From Phoronis australis (Eukaryota; Phoronida; Phoronidae): a stretch of 64,000 nt of DNA. Shown here piece after piece: positions 13,301 through 27,500 of the stretch. The notes beneath the pieces are model-generated. The model did no database searches. It had not been told where the DNA came from and saw only the letters and a program-made list of their open reading frames with translations. The stretch is from the NCBI GenBank assembly GCA_002633005.1, contig NMRA01000021.1, positions 1,241,612-1,305,611 of the forward strand, in the 5' to 3' direction. The stretch's first letter is position 1; each line of letters begins with the position of its first letter. The translations under genes were made by a program, and so were the position numbers.

Positions 13301-14909
13301 GTTGATGCAAACATTGCAAAAGAGTGAATCTCCTGTATCTGCCTCGCAGTTGAGACTTTGGACAAGTCGTGACCCTGTGTTGTCTACTGTTAAGTCATGT
13401 ATTATGTCAGGTAGTTGGGATAAGTTACCACCTGAGTTACTGGATGATTTGACACCATATGTAAGCAGGAAGCTTGAACTAAGTGTACAAGACAACTTAG
13501 TTTTGTGGGGATCACGTGTGATTATTCCCCCGCAAGGTCGTGTTAAGATTTTAGATGAGTTACATGATGCACATCCTGGTATTTGTGCTATGAAATCTTT
13601 GAGTAGAAACTATGTTTGGTGGCCTGGTTTAGATTCAGCATTGATTGATGTTGTTAAGAAATGTAAAACTTGTCAAATGTTGAGTAAGAAACCTGCTGAG
13701 GCACCATTGAGTATGTGGCAGTTCCCTACCGCACCTTGGGAAAGGCTTCATATTGATTTTGCTGGACCATTTCTCGGTACATATTTTCTCATAGTCATTG
13801 ATGCGTACTCTAAATGGATTGAGTCATGTACCATGAGCAGCATTACTGCTGAGTTAACCATTGAGAAATTACGTCGTATTTTTGCAACCCATGGTTTGCC
13901 TGATACCATTGTTTCAGATAATGGTAGTGCATTTATTAGTCAGACAATCCAAGATTTTCTTGTAAAAAACGGTATTAAGCATGTCACTAGTGCGCCATTT
14001 AAGCCTGCATCGAACGGCGCTGCAGAAAGGGCAGTGCAGATTATCAAGAACGGTTTGAAGCGTGTCACTGAAGGGTCGCTCGAAACACGTTTGTCACGGG
14101 TTTTACTGAGCTACAGGACACGACCACTTTCTGTGACGGGAGTTACACCCGCAGAGTTGCTTATGAATCGTAGATTAACGACTGCTTTAAGCAGAGTGAA
14201 ACCTGATTTCACTAGCCGAGTCAAAACTAAACAAGCTGTTCAATGTGAAAATCACAAATCTGGTAAATTACGTGTATTTGAGATTGGTGATAAGGTTCTG
14301 TTTCAAAACTTTGGTGTTGGCCCTAATAAGTTGTCAGGTATCATTGTGGAAAGTTTAGGGTCTCGCATGTATTTGGTGAAATCTGACAATGACAAATATT
14401 ATAGGCGTCATGTTGACCAGATGCAGCTAGATTGTACATCTCCCAGTTTGCATGATAGAAGTGTAGAAGTAACTGATCATTTGTCTTCTGGTAATGATAT
14501 TGTTAACATTGAACCTGTGCCTATTGTTAATGAGCCTGATTCAGCGACAAGCCCTGATCATGTTGAGTTCACCCATGTTCTCGAATCTAACAGGGATGTC
14601 GTGGAATCACCCTCAGCATCTGTGCCTGTTCCGGAAGCTCCGCCAGTACCGGCTCCTAGACGTTCGCTTAGAAATGTTAAGCCCCGGACAGGTTGAACTT
14701 GTAAAACTGTTTGTTGTTCCTGTAGTTAACTTTTCGAAGCTTGAGGGGAAGGGTGTAATAGATTATGTATTGCGACTGCTAGATAGCGTGTTGTTTGATG
14801 TACGCTCTCTATTGTCTGAAAAATAGATATCAAGTGACTTCCTCAAAAATGGCCCGGTTTTTGTCTTTGAAGAACTGACTCGAATCGAATCTGAGATCAT
14901 CAACGTTAA

Positions 14910-14955
<46 letters not shown>

Positions 14956-17900
14956 GCGTGTGCGTGTGCGTGCGCGTGCGTGTGTGTGCATTTATGTGTG
15001 CAGATATACTACGGGTGTATTTGTAAAGTTTTGACGCCCAGATATGATGCTTCAAAGGCGCAAAGAATGGCAAATGATGTATGTAGGTCGCAATGTATTT
15101 TTTTAACTTGCAACAACCATGCGACGGACGTAAACTGGTCGCATAATTATCGCCTATCGGACGTATCGATTGTTTTGCATTGTTCTGTCTTTGATGAATA
15201 TAACAATGCAGGCCATATGGATATTGTATCTTTGGCGTATATCAGAAGGTTACCGATAAATACTTGTCATTTACAGTCTTTATCATAACAACGGGAGCAA
15301 AGGAAAAGCTAACCTACCGATCTATATCCGATAAGCTTGCGACCTGGTTTGCTTGGGGCTTTCTGGGTTTAACTCCATTATTGTGCATTGTATTTTTCGT
15401 AATTAACGTTAAAACAATACAGAGATTTGCTGGAATGAAAACATTTGTCGGACCGTCGGAGTTTTCAAACAAGTAACAAAGTAACAAAGTATAGTTTAAA
15501 CAACGGTGGGGTGAGGAATTGAGTGAGACCTGACGATAACACAACGTCGCTGACTAGAGCTGGTAAACGGGGCCCACAGGTTTTATTAATAATTACATAC
15601 ACGTACAGAGCAGTCCGCTGAGTTCAGAAACCTCGATAGCATTGTTCACGAAAGCTACGTGGAGAGTTTCAGGTAAAACAATCCGCTGTCTAAACCACAT
15701 CTGGCTGTTTGTTGTCTCAAAAACCGCGCCCAACACGAGGCTCACTCAGGTTGTATAGGCCTACCCAACTTCCAGCTCCACCTATTGATAGCAGTTGAAC
15801 TGAACACAACAACTCTATTTTGATTTCGTTTTTGCTCTTTTAGAAACAAACAGATGATTTTGACTTGTAAAGAAGCGCGTTCAATGTGCAATATAGAACA
15901 CACAAGCATTGTCAAGATATATGGCATCATTCTGGACGACATGTGTGGTTTGGTGCTAGAGTTTATTAAGTATGGCTCTCTATGGGATGTACTGCGACTC
16001 CTCGAGATGAATGAGTCAACTATACCAATAGGTATACAGGTAAAAGCATCTTTCAAATTTCAACAAGATTAAAAATAATCTTTGATTGGTAAGCCAATAC
16101 AAACGTATGTATTTACTTGACATGTGTGGTGTGAGCTACATGTACGTGTACATGATTTCTACAGGTCCAGCTACACAAACCCGTAGATTCACTTCCAGGG
16201 GCTTTTGTGACTTCGACTACTAGCAAGTCCTATAGCCATATAACCCCTTCGATTTCAGCACAACGTTTTACTCCCAACTCTTAGAAATATCAGCCACAAG
16301 AACTCGCCCTGACCTGCCCCTGATGTATCATTCTTTGGCGGTATTTGATTTACGTCGCCGCCGGTTTAACTTGGTCAACTGGTCAAGGCATCTGTGTAGA
16401 GTTCAATAACCCTAGGACCTCACTAGGACCTCGTTAGAAAATCAAGACTTCGCGAGATTACTCGAGATGTTGCTGTGTATTTCGAATGGGAACAGTGGCG
16501 GATTTAGAGGGGGCCAAGGGGCCATGCCCCCCGAAAATTCTCCCAGATTCCATTTAGCAATTCGGGGGTACGAATTTCTGATGGGCAAAATCCTGGCTAA
16601 TACTCTGCCCTGCCCCCCAACTCAAAATCATGGATCCGCCCATGGGGAGCAGTTCATTTTGGCTAGATTTTTTTAGCTGCGAGACAGCTTCTGAGCTCTA
16701 CACTGGCGTGCGTTCCGTAGACGCGAAAATGCAAGATCACCCATTACTTCACGAGAAGTCTACATGTGTTACAAGCGATGCACCTGATCACACTAGCATC
16801 TTTCGTGAGGTTCTGGCATTTACCGAACGCTCTCTTGGTTAGTTTGTAAGCCAGATACCGTCATTGACAACCAAGCCGGTGTCCGAGCCAGTCGACACCT
16901 CTGAATCGGCGTTGATGTCTTGTTGGTTTTACTAGCTAGAAAGCACCTGACTCCATGCTTCTAAAACTTGAGGAAATGTATGTAATTGTCAGGAAAAGAG
17001 ACATGTTTAAGTTGCGTTTCTCATTCGTTATCCCAAAATAATATTTACAGGTTCAGATGATGGCGGACATATCGGAGGCAATGCGGTACCTGCACAGCGC
17101 TACGCCCCGCCTGATTCATGCTGATCTTAAACTGGGCAACGTTTTAGTTGATGACCGCTTGAAAGCTAAGGTAAAGTAATGTCAACCACGTAATTTTTGA
17201 AAAAAAAATCGGCATATTAGATTAGGATGAGTGCTCTTATACGTAAATTTTGAGTGACCGCATTACTTTGTTTAATTCTTTTACTTCTAGCTATGCGACT
17301 TTGGTTTGTCCATTCTTCAAGGCTACACCAGCGATCTCACCAATTTACCTCGCGCGGAAGGAACTTTGTCCCACATGGCACCAGAGTTATTCAAGCCAGA
17401 TATAGTCGGAGAAGAACTTCCTATGAACAGTCCAAAAACGGATGTGTGGAGGTACTTTATGACGTATACAATGAGCCATGATATCTCAAAAAATCCATAG
17501 AACAACTGATTTATTAGAGTACTATTAAATTTTAGTGAGTATAAAAGCTAACTTTGCAATGGTTTTCAGCTTTGGAGTCGCCCTGTTTGAACTCATCAGA
17601 AAAGAATCTCTGTTCCAAGGTAAGTACAGTGGTAACAATATCAAACCCCTTCTTTCCATCACAAACCTAGTTTTAATTTAGGCCAATTACTGCTAAGAAT
17701 TTGGTCTCAAAATTTCTCTCGGTGAAATCCGAGAGTATTTTGAAATAACTAAAATATATGTTATTCAAATACTACTACTTCCTTGTCCTGTCGAGAATTC
17801 ATTTCATCTTGGAATGTCCCAAGAAGACCAAAGGTCGAGTTGGGACATTTCAAGTGGAAATGATTTCTAGATAAGACATGCAGTAGTATTAATAAGTGTA

Positions 17901-20900
17901 TGTAAGATAACCTATTTATCACATAAATACGAACTTATTTGCTTCGCGGCGATATCTTGTTGCCACGTGCTTTGGATTGTTATATGGCATCATACTTATA
18001 CCAAGCGTATCAACTCCAGTTAAACGAAAAGATAATCTGTGATGTTGAATAACTAGCGAACTTTTATTTCATAATAAATTTATAGGAATTTTCACAAGTT
18101 AAAGTAGGCGTTAATACTGTTACTCATCGAAATGGGTAGTAAGAACTATACCACTACACAGATGTGATTCGAAAAGTGCTATTTTTTGTCTTTCGTATTT
18201 TTATAGCATTTTGTACATATTACAACCTCAAACGCTTTCTAAAATAAGAATTTTTTACAAAAGGTTTCTTTATTATAATTTTAAGTTATTAATGGTTAAT
18301 TATTGAGATAAAACATTTGTCTTTCGTTTCTAATTGACGTTTTGCGTTTTTGAAGCTTGACAAAACGCGCCATCTTGTCAATAATCTACTTGAGATCAAC
18401 TAACATAAGTAACTTACAGAAAAAAAAACTGGCACGAAACTTCATTTGCTCTGGATTGGAAATTTCGTAATTTCATTGAAATTGATCAATGCGTTTTTAA
18501 AAACAGGCTCTAGAAAATCGCTGCTACCGCGAATTCACGTGTCTGAAGTTGTGCAGTCATATCTTGCATCTTCCCATAGAACCGCGTGATCACAATTATC
18601 CCATCTCCGTGTATGTATTGAATAACCAAGCAATGGCTTGATCCACCTTGAAATATATAACTTTCCTACTTGTGAACAGCTTCATTTTGCACATTTTTCT
18701 TAGCTAATAAATCCTCACTTCCACCAAAACAAATATGGCCGACCTGTGGACGAAGCTTACACGATGTCCTTTTGTTGGTTACTACAAAGACGAGATTGGG
18801 CGATTAGCAAAAGTGCAATAACAGGGCAATTTGTGGTTACAAGTGATTTTGTATTCTGCGTTCTTTCAGGAATACGCAGAACAAAATTCAACGGAAAATC
18901 GAGAGGAGGAAATCGCGGATACGAAAAGAGCAAAATGCGAAAATCTCCTGTTCCGGATATATTTTTTTAATTAGATTGCCCAAAAGTATATGTGCGTATT
19001 TAGGCACGCGTGGTTATTTCCGACACAATGCGTCATTTCAAAGATTTTGCTTCAAAATTTTCGTATTCAGCTTTTTGAATTGTACTGATATCTACTGTTT
19101 CAGGTCTCACGCGCTCTTTTCATTTCCGTTCGAGCATAGACAGCCTAACGATCACTCTGTTGCTTGAATGCACAACACCAATGGTTCTTTTGAAAAAACG
19201 CAGCAAATGAAAAACATGAATTCAGTAGGTGCCGCCACACCAAAGCCAGCATCGGCGTATAGTGACCAATTTCAAGGAGGCGACCCCTTTCGTAATCTGA
19301 GAACATGTTACCTTTCAAAGATTCGATAATGGTTTCAAATGTCCGATTTGCTTACCACCATAATCCGAGTACCCATCTACTTTGGGCGCTGCCTATCTAC
19401 GGCATCAAACAAGAGCACCATTCACACATCGCAAGACCCCAGAAAACTGGCGAAACGAAACACTGGCCCGACCCGAAAGCCATAGGTAGTAATTGTAATG
19501 CTCGGAACGTTTTGCAGCACCAGTTTATAACGCGGGCTTTGGTTACTAAGACTAATGAGTGCATGCAGACATCTGTGCGGAAACTGAAATTTTTGCAACT
19601 TTTGTTGTTATTGCAAATTATAACTTTAAAGAAAGATTAGGCCGCAAAATTGAGTGCTTATTTGAAACATGTTTGACCTTTGCTCTTATCGAAAACCAAA
19701 ACAAATGAACGTTGTTTTATTTATGTTTTTTACGAGGTATCGTTTTCGCTTTCCCGAACAGTTGATCTCGTAACTGTAATAGCTATCAGTTATTTCAAAA
19801 CAATACCCCCCCCCCCCAACTATTGTCAGTAGTAAAGTCTGTGCGTGTTCGTGTAAGTTATAACGAAATGTACTACGTTCGTTATCTAGCGATACTATCT
19901 TCTTGTGTATACAAAATTATCAAATGCAGGACTACTAATTAATGATAAATTGTTGATCCAGGAAGTGTTCAACGTATATGAAATGGAATGATAAGTTTCA
20001 CGAAATACCTGTCTAAATACCAATTTACTCACCGTTTCGTGGCAATGCGATATAAAATAAAGTAAGAAGTCCTTTTACCGGTATATTAAGTATATGAGTT
20101 ATACAAGTTTCACGGCGAGGTTACGAACAGAATTATCCGGGCTGTGTGCAATTTCGAGGCCTGTCGAAGCTCAGCAAACACAATGATCAAGGATCAATGT
20201 AATTAAAACATTTGCGCTGTCTAAAATAATTTATGTGATGAGCAATTTAGGAATTGACAACGTAGAGCTAAGATAAATACTATGATAATAAATTTTGTTT
20301 GGCAAAATAAACCACCTAGAATAAAAAATGTGGCTGTAAATACCCATGAAAATGTTGGTTTGTCAGTTCCTGATATAAATATTATGTACAAGTCATTATT
20401 AGTTAAATGGGTTACGCGTTGCTTAGATGGAAACAATGAAATTTTCAAAGTGTTTCCTGGGTATGTTTTTAAAACATGTGGAGGTTTTTTGATCTTTAAA
20501 TCAAATTATGATTGTAAATTGCTGTCTCTTGCAAATATTGATACCTTCTATCTTGACATCTTGATTGCTTGGGAAGAAATTAGTGCTCATTTACATAAGG
20601 ACATGACAATAATAAAAACATATTGATTAATAGGAGGACTGTATTCTTTAATAGTTTCTTTGAGGCTGGTATTACTTTTGTGAAGGCTCTTTTGAACTTA
20701 GAAAATAAATTTCTGACTTGGGAGGTTTTGAAAAATAGATACAAGCTTTCAAATTGGATTCATTATGCTGCTTTGAGACGTGCGATTAAGTTGAAAGCTG
20801 ATCCTTCAATTTCAAAATGCATACATCCCCAGTCAAGCCAAATTACTAATTTGTTTTCCAGAAATGTTTTGCTTTCCAAAATTGTTTTGCCTCCTTATAT

Positions 20901-21443
20901 AGAATACAGCTTAACTGACATTTACTCTAGACAACGAATTAAACAAATTTATGTTCTTCCACACAAACTCTTGTTACCTCCTTATGTTAAAACCTTTAAG
21001 TACTTCTATATTTATAGAAAAGTGTTTACAAAACTTATTTTGAAAAAGATTAACTTCGTCAGTGTTGACAAGTGTGCATCTTGTGGAACTGTTGAGACTT
21101 TTAACCATATGTTTGTGGAATGTGGTTCTGTGAAAACTTTGTGGTGTGAAATTCAGAAACTTTTAATTTACGTAACTGCACAACACGATTTAGTCTTGGA
21201 TAGAAATGTTATTCTGACAGCATATTTTGGATGTAATTTTGAAGATATCAATACCATATTAACTATTTGCCAGTATTTCATCCATAAATGTTCTAGAAGC
21301 CAGATTATTCCTAAATATTCACAATTTCAATGTTTCTTGTATAATTACTGTAAAGTAAGGAATATACAACCCCGCAAAACTGCCTTTTGGGAAACCATCA
21401 ATGCCTATTTATTTTAGACCAACCGTGAATTTCTGTAATTTAG

Positions 21444-21531
<88 letters not shown>

Positions 21532-24500
21532 GTTTCATTTGCAAAGATCTTATTGTTTGTGAATATTAGTGTATTTAGAAATAAAATGATTTAAAAACAC
21601 ACTGATACCTACCTGTACTTTAACAGTAGTCTTCATACATGTACATCTAGGCTGGCTAAGTTATAGTCCGAGTCTCGGACGGTAGAGTTAACGGTTTTAT
21701 TTTCAACTTCGGTTCTTGTCTGCAATTGATATTTGGAATATTGTGGTCTTTCGGCTTGGTTGTTTCGACACGACATGCTTTTTCGACTCATGAGGAACAA
21801 CTTGACCGACAACATGGAAAGTTTATCTTACTAGGCAAAGTGCTGAACGCAGAGACCATTTGCAAAGCGAATATCTTCTTAAATTTAAAATAAAACAACG
21901 AATATCTAACCCAAATGTCGTTACTGACTGGCAAAAGACTGGACGGTATGTTAAACTGTTTTGTTAATTTACTGTACATGCATGGTTTGACCAATGAAAA
22001 CGGGAGTTCGCTATTTAGTCATGTTGAACATGCTGGTCAAGTTTTACAAAAAACGACTCAAACAAAATCTGATTAGGTTATTTTTCAACGCGAGCTAATG
22101 GATACGAATGTTTTTGGTGACTGGCGACGATAAACTTCTCATGTTGTGACTGTAAATCCGAAAAAAATCGAACCGGGAATTTTCAACTATCTGACGGCCA
22201 TTTTTCAGTCCGCTCAGGGTGGTTACGAATGGTTACAGCCATACAAAGGTAATGTTCGCATTTTGCGACTAACTGCAACAAAAATTTCGAGGCATTAACT
22301 TGAGACCTTCTACAGGCCCACTGATACAAGTGACGATTTGTTTTTATTACCCCTGCTCGGCTAGGTTACCGCCCTGTTTGAGAAATTTTGGCAGTAATGT
22401 TTTTGTCTCCTATGCAATATTATAATGGCGGCATCCATGATTTTTCGTTTACACCTATGTGGTCACGTGACCAGTTATTTCACGTATAGCACTTAGACGG
22501 CGCTCCCGCTGCCAGTGGTCTCCTGCTATTAAAGCAGTACACAATAAAATATGCAAGTTTGTTATGTACACAAAAAGATTTCTCCAGTGTCCACGACGTG
22601 ACCATCTACGCCAATCGAGGTACGTTTTGTATTTATCCCATACGCTTCTAATTCCTAATAGGCCGTGGGCCAGAATTTGTAGGGCTTCTAGAAAATGGTT
22701 TTTGTGAGTACTTTAGGGAGGCAATTTTATTTTGGCGTTTTTTAATTCATTTACTAGAGTGTTTTCAAAATCTGAAAAGTTCCCACTAATAAAGTTGCAC
22801 ATTTTTGAGAAATTTGAGTTTGAAATTGCATAATAACCACCATAGAACTTAGAGAACTTATATTTGTAAAAACAACAGCTTTTGCTATCTTTTTTGTAAA
22901 ACAAGTAATATGGTCCCATCAATGTCATTGTATTGAACAATAATACACTCACATTACATGTTTTACTATTGTAGACTAATTGTAAATAGTGGAATTTAAA
23001 AAATGTAAAGTGACACCTAGTGGCAAAAATGCAAACTAAGTCTGAATGTTACTAGGAAGTTATTCTGGCATGGTCTGGCAACAAAAATAACACAAAACAA
23101 TTGAGACTGGGCAAAGTTTGTGCCTCAATGACTGATCCACTGACTAATGGTATAAAATATAGCTTGTTTGCATAATACACCAGAAATACATTATAGTACA
23201 AAAACAATACAGTTGAATGATCTCTGTGAATGTGCACACGGACTGTATGTAAATAATAGATTATTCTGACAGCGTTTATCAAGCAGTATGAGACAAATAC
23301 ACGACAATGATCAAAGTATGTACTTTCTGTGACTTACTCAACAAATAAAATTCACTTTTTAATATAAAAAACACTAACGGGGTTGGAGGTCTATTTAGGG
23401 TTGACTGGTCAAAGAACTATCCAATGTTATGCAGTCACTGTTGCTGATGTTACTACAGTTGTCACAGCTGCACATTTCTGTACATTTTGACCCAGCATTG
23501 CAGCACAAACTCAGTTTCCCAGCACACATGTTCTTTTTGTACTTGCAGCATTCATCGTTTAGTACTGTCAGTGAAGCTGCGGGCATTGCCCTACATTTTA
23601 ACTGCAAAGCTCTACTGCCAACTATGGTCGATTAGAGAGGGTACAGCACTGCACAATGGTGATTGGCCCGCAGGCAATGAAGGGTCAAACACTAAGTCCT
23701 TGTTTGGAGGCGGGCAGGATTTGGGCAAGCGTTTGATTCAAAATATGTTATAATGGGATGTTTTAATTAGAGTCAGCAAGTGATCACTAGCCTCAATTCA
23801 CTTTCGTATCTCTTAGTCGGGCACAAACTACAACAGTGAGTAGCTTCAACACTGTTTCTTAAGATTGCCTGTCCAAATAACTGCATGCACTAACTTTCTG
23901 AAGAACAGCTTCAAAGTCTTGCTTTACTGAAAGGCAAATGACATCTCCATATGTTAGAAGCTTTGATTCAATGAACTCCAAACAAAACTGTAGAAACACA
24001 TCTCTGAAACCTGTGGATTCGTCCCTCTTCACAATCTTTGTCTTTCTATTTTTATAACATGATGATATGTGGTACTTGGCTTCTAAGACACAACTTTGTC
24101 TTTGAATTTCATTTGCATACTCAAGGCTCTGGACTGAGCTGTTGCTTGCGATACAAGTCCAACTGAAAAAACCCGAACTGTTAACACTAAATGTAGACGT
24201 AGGAACTTTTTGGAGGTATACATAGGTATATTATCTAGCCACATATAAAAAACTAGGTTGACCCCCCCCCAAAGTACTCACAAGGATGAACGTTATGAGA
24301 TCTGGCCCACCGACTATAAGTTTCCTTCATTGTTTCGGAATAATTTTAAATACTTCACCCAGACTATTCACCTGGCGGATCACATCCTATATGTATATAC
24401 TCTCGCGTTAGGTTCCAAGTTTTCTCTAGTAAAAGAAACAGCTTTAAATGTAACGATTTCTTACTTGATTAGAAATGGATGAAAACAACGGTAACTGTGC

Positions 24501-27500
24501 AATGAACTTTTAACATTTCCTGACAATATTTAAATAACAACAATATTTGATATTGTAGTTACCGAGGAATCGGCGTCTCAGTTGCAGACGATATCATAGT
24601 AATTGAAAACTGAGACAGAAGTGTCATATAATTAACAGTTTTATAGCAGATGTTACGATTGAGACCTGATTGCATGTTGAGTGTTATTTACACTGTTGCA
24701 TTTGAATTACTTTAAACTATTTTTGGAAATGTTGATGATCGAACCGGCTAACGACGTCGAATCAACATTGACTTACCTTTTGAACCTTCCATGTCAGAGG
24801 TCACTGTTGAACTAGTGCGGGAGGTGAATACGGAAAACATTATTTAGTACATGGCCGTATTGTACTCGACTGATTCAACGCGTATGGGATGAAGTTCCAT
24901 ATACGATTGCCAAATGGAAAGTCAGTGTCGTAGGCGATCGGATTTGTAGGCTCACTCAATATGATCTTTTTCGCACTGTTATTATTACGTTAACACTTTT
25001 AATGTCGTATTAAAGAAAGGTACATTCTATAGCAAAATAATCCATCGGTCGATTTTAATGAAACTTTTTAAATGAAAACTTCACCAAGAAAAACGCTGTT
25101 AGGAGTTTTCGATTAGTCTTTTCGTTTCCATGATAAATAAACTCGACAAACGTAAGGTATTTTTGAAGAAATTAAAAATCGTATTCGTCTTTGTTACATT
25201 GCACAAAAACTAGGCCTTTATATCAAAATGCTAACAGAGTTTTTGAGACTGATGAATACATATCAAGTTTACAAAATTTCAACGAAATCCACGAAGCCGT
25301 TTTCGAGAACTCGTGTTCCTTATTTCAAATTAAGTCGATTTGCCGAAGCCGAGAAAAAGCCAGTTATGTGGCAAGGCGTGAAAATCTCAAGGACTTCAAT
25401 TCATTATTCGGTGAAAACTTGTTTTTGGTCAATACCTTAACCGAGTTCATTTTTTCCATATTCGCGCGCAATATCAACTGAATTTGCCTTGCGTAATTAA
25501 CTTAATTATCAAAAAATGTTTAGTCAGTCAAGTCTATTTACAATGCATCTAATCTAACTAGATCATGCGGGCGGATTCAACATATTAAGTGGGTCAAGCT
25601 GGTGCATTGTGGTCCACCTTGAAGGAGGTCAACAGGTCATTGTTGTATACACCAGGCGCTGGGAGACTGATATGGAATCCAAGTACAAAATGGATAACAG
25701 AAATCGAGTCAGTGGTTAAAGCGCGTCGTGAGCATGAGATCGAAACATCGCAATGTCAAATTACCTATCAAATTAAGGAATTTGGGTGAGGATTTATCTG
25801 TTTCCACAACTTGCTGTATTCGTGAACGCAAAGTCACAGAGGCATGAGGCGACTCGTAGCATTCGTTCTCAACGGTCATATGCATGCAGACACACAGCTC
25901 CCTCAGGATCAAAACTATGTTTTGTCTTCCTCTTCCCCGGCATATTTCTGTCCTATGTGTACGTCGTTGAACCAATGTTATTGACCTAATTCACGCCGAC
26001 AGGAGGCGCGTTCCAAAACGAGGCTCGCTACGATAGCTCTGTTGGCTTATCGACGTAGTTGTATTCCGCGTAGTTCGAACGGCTAGAAAAAATGCGGATA
26101 TTCAACTGTCTGTTTTGTAATCCCCAAGGACGTTGAGATTCGGAAGCGCTGGTTCGTTGGCATACGCCGCGACGAAGGAAAGTATGTCCGTGTAAAATTT
26201 ATAAATGTTTTCCAAAAGTTAGATCATACTTTGTCGCATCTCGGTTGCCGAGCATAGCAACACTATTAACCGGATAATCTTCGGCCAGCCAAGCTGTGTT
26301 TTCATGACTACGGGTTGAAACATGATGCATTTTTCTTTCCAGAAAGGACAGAGCCCTCAATGATGAATCCCTCGATTTTTGGGCAGAATATTATCCCTAT
26401 TCCCTTCTCAAAAATATTCAAAAATCACGCGAAATTCCCCCGACGAGGTCTAAAGATTCCCCTAGTAATTGAAAATTTCTCTTCGAAGTTCAAATCACCT
26501 AACCACACAGGTGACAATTTGAAAGAGCACAACATGCTACTTCAGACAGAGCCTATGAGAACTTGCAACAGGGAAGGGGTGCTATTGATGGTGATCGAGA
26601 GGTAGATTACAGTGACGGATTTAGGGGGGGCAAGGGGGACATGGACCCCCTAACTCAAAATTCTGGATCCGCCCCTGGAGAAAAGATTAATCCTCTCTCC
26701 AGAAGGCATAGGCACCTTTCCCCTCGGATGAACGAGGCCCCCTGAAAAAACATTATAACTATGCTTGCTCTGTCCTGTTACCTGAAATTGAGCTCGAAAC
26801 GACGTTATGCTTTGGACGAACGAATTAGGTGTTTTAATTTTAAAATTCAGCTCGGTCCAAATTGATATTTGAAACCTAACACATGAAATAGACGTAAGAA
26901 TTATTAAAACCAAAAATTCACTGGTCAAATAATTTTTATTTTCAGTTACCAGCCTGGTTATTTATTTTAATAAAAGATATATTTAATAACATCAATTATT
27001 CTTTCAGATCAATGACTAATCAACTATTAGTCCCGGTAGTCCATACCTCACCAGGACACAGTACGATAGCCACAATTTCGTCATATTTACTTTTTATGAT
27101 TCAAAACTAGTTTTCCGAAAAAATATACCATTTTGTCAGACAACTCTTTGGTGCATTGACTTGTTCTCTAATGTATTTTTCTGCGTCTCTGTAGTTAATT
27201 ATCGGCACATTTTTAAGATTTAATATCCAAGTTGGACTCGAAAGACCGGCCATTTAACTCACGCAATGTCAACTTCCGCTTTGTTTAGGAGGCACAGAAC
27301 AGTTCTCACTTGATTTGTCACATTTTCTTCACTCTGTCAAAAAAAAGAATGCAAAGAATGACATATTTTCAGTTATTTCACATAAAAAGCCCTGCAGCGC
27401 AGAAACTTTATTCTCTCTTGTATTTTTGACCCTTTCAATCCCACTGAAAACCAAGCTAGACTAAGAAAAATAGGGGCAAAAACATCACCTCCTTGCCGAT

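Larger units (their letters stand above)
10382..14911 (+). mobile_element. Ty3/gypsy LTR retrotransposon, nearly full length, inactivated
   Basis: Two short LTRs (about 146 and 158 bp) bound gag-pol. After the left LTR comes a primer-binding-like site TTGGCGACGAGG. A purine-rich GAGGGGAAGGG precedes the right LTR. The order is gag with CCHC knuckles, protease, RT, RNase H, integrase, which is the Ty3/gypsy order. It is broken by a frameshift in gag (near 10668), a 159-bp MITE in RT (12205-12363) and a TAG at 12600. It sits in sense orientation in kinase intron 1. Flanking TG repeats hide the target duplication. Confidence 0.95.

Noticed and set aside
14914-15288. 124-codon frame starting in CVCVCV
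   Set aside because: The first third is microsatellite and the rest shows no domain or conservation signal.
18734-18820. 28-codon frame MADLWTKLTRCPFVGYY in a YY1-like start context
   Set aside because: It is too short, has no credible donor site and no recognised protein. It is mentioned only as a possible first exon.
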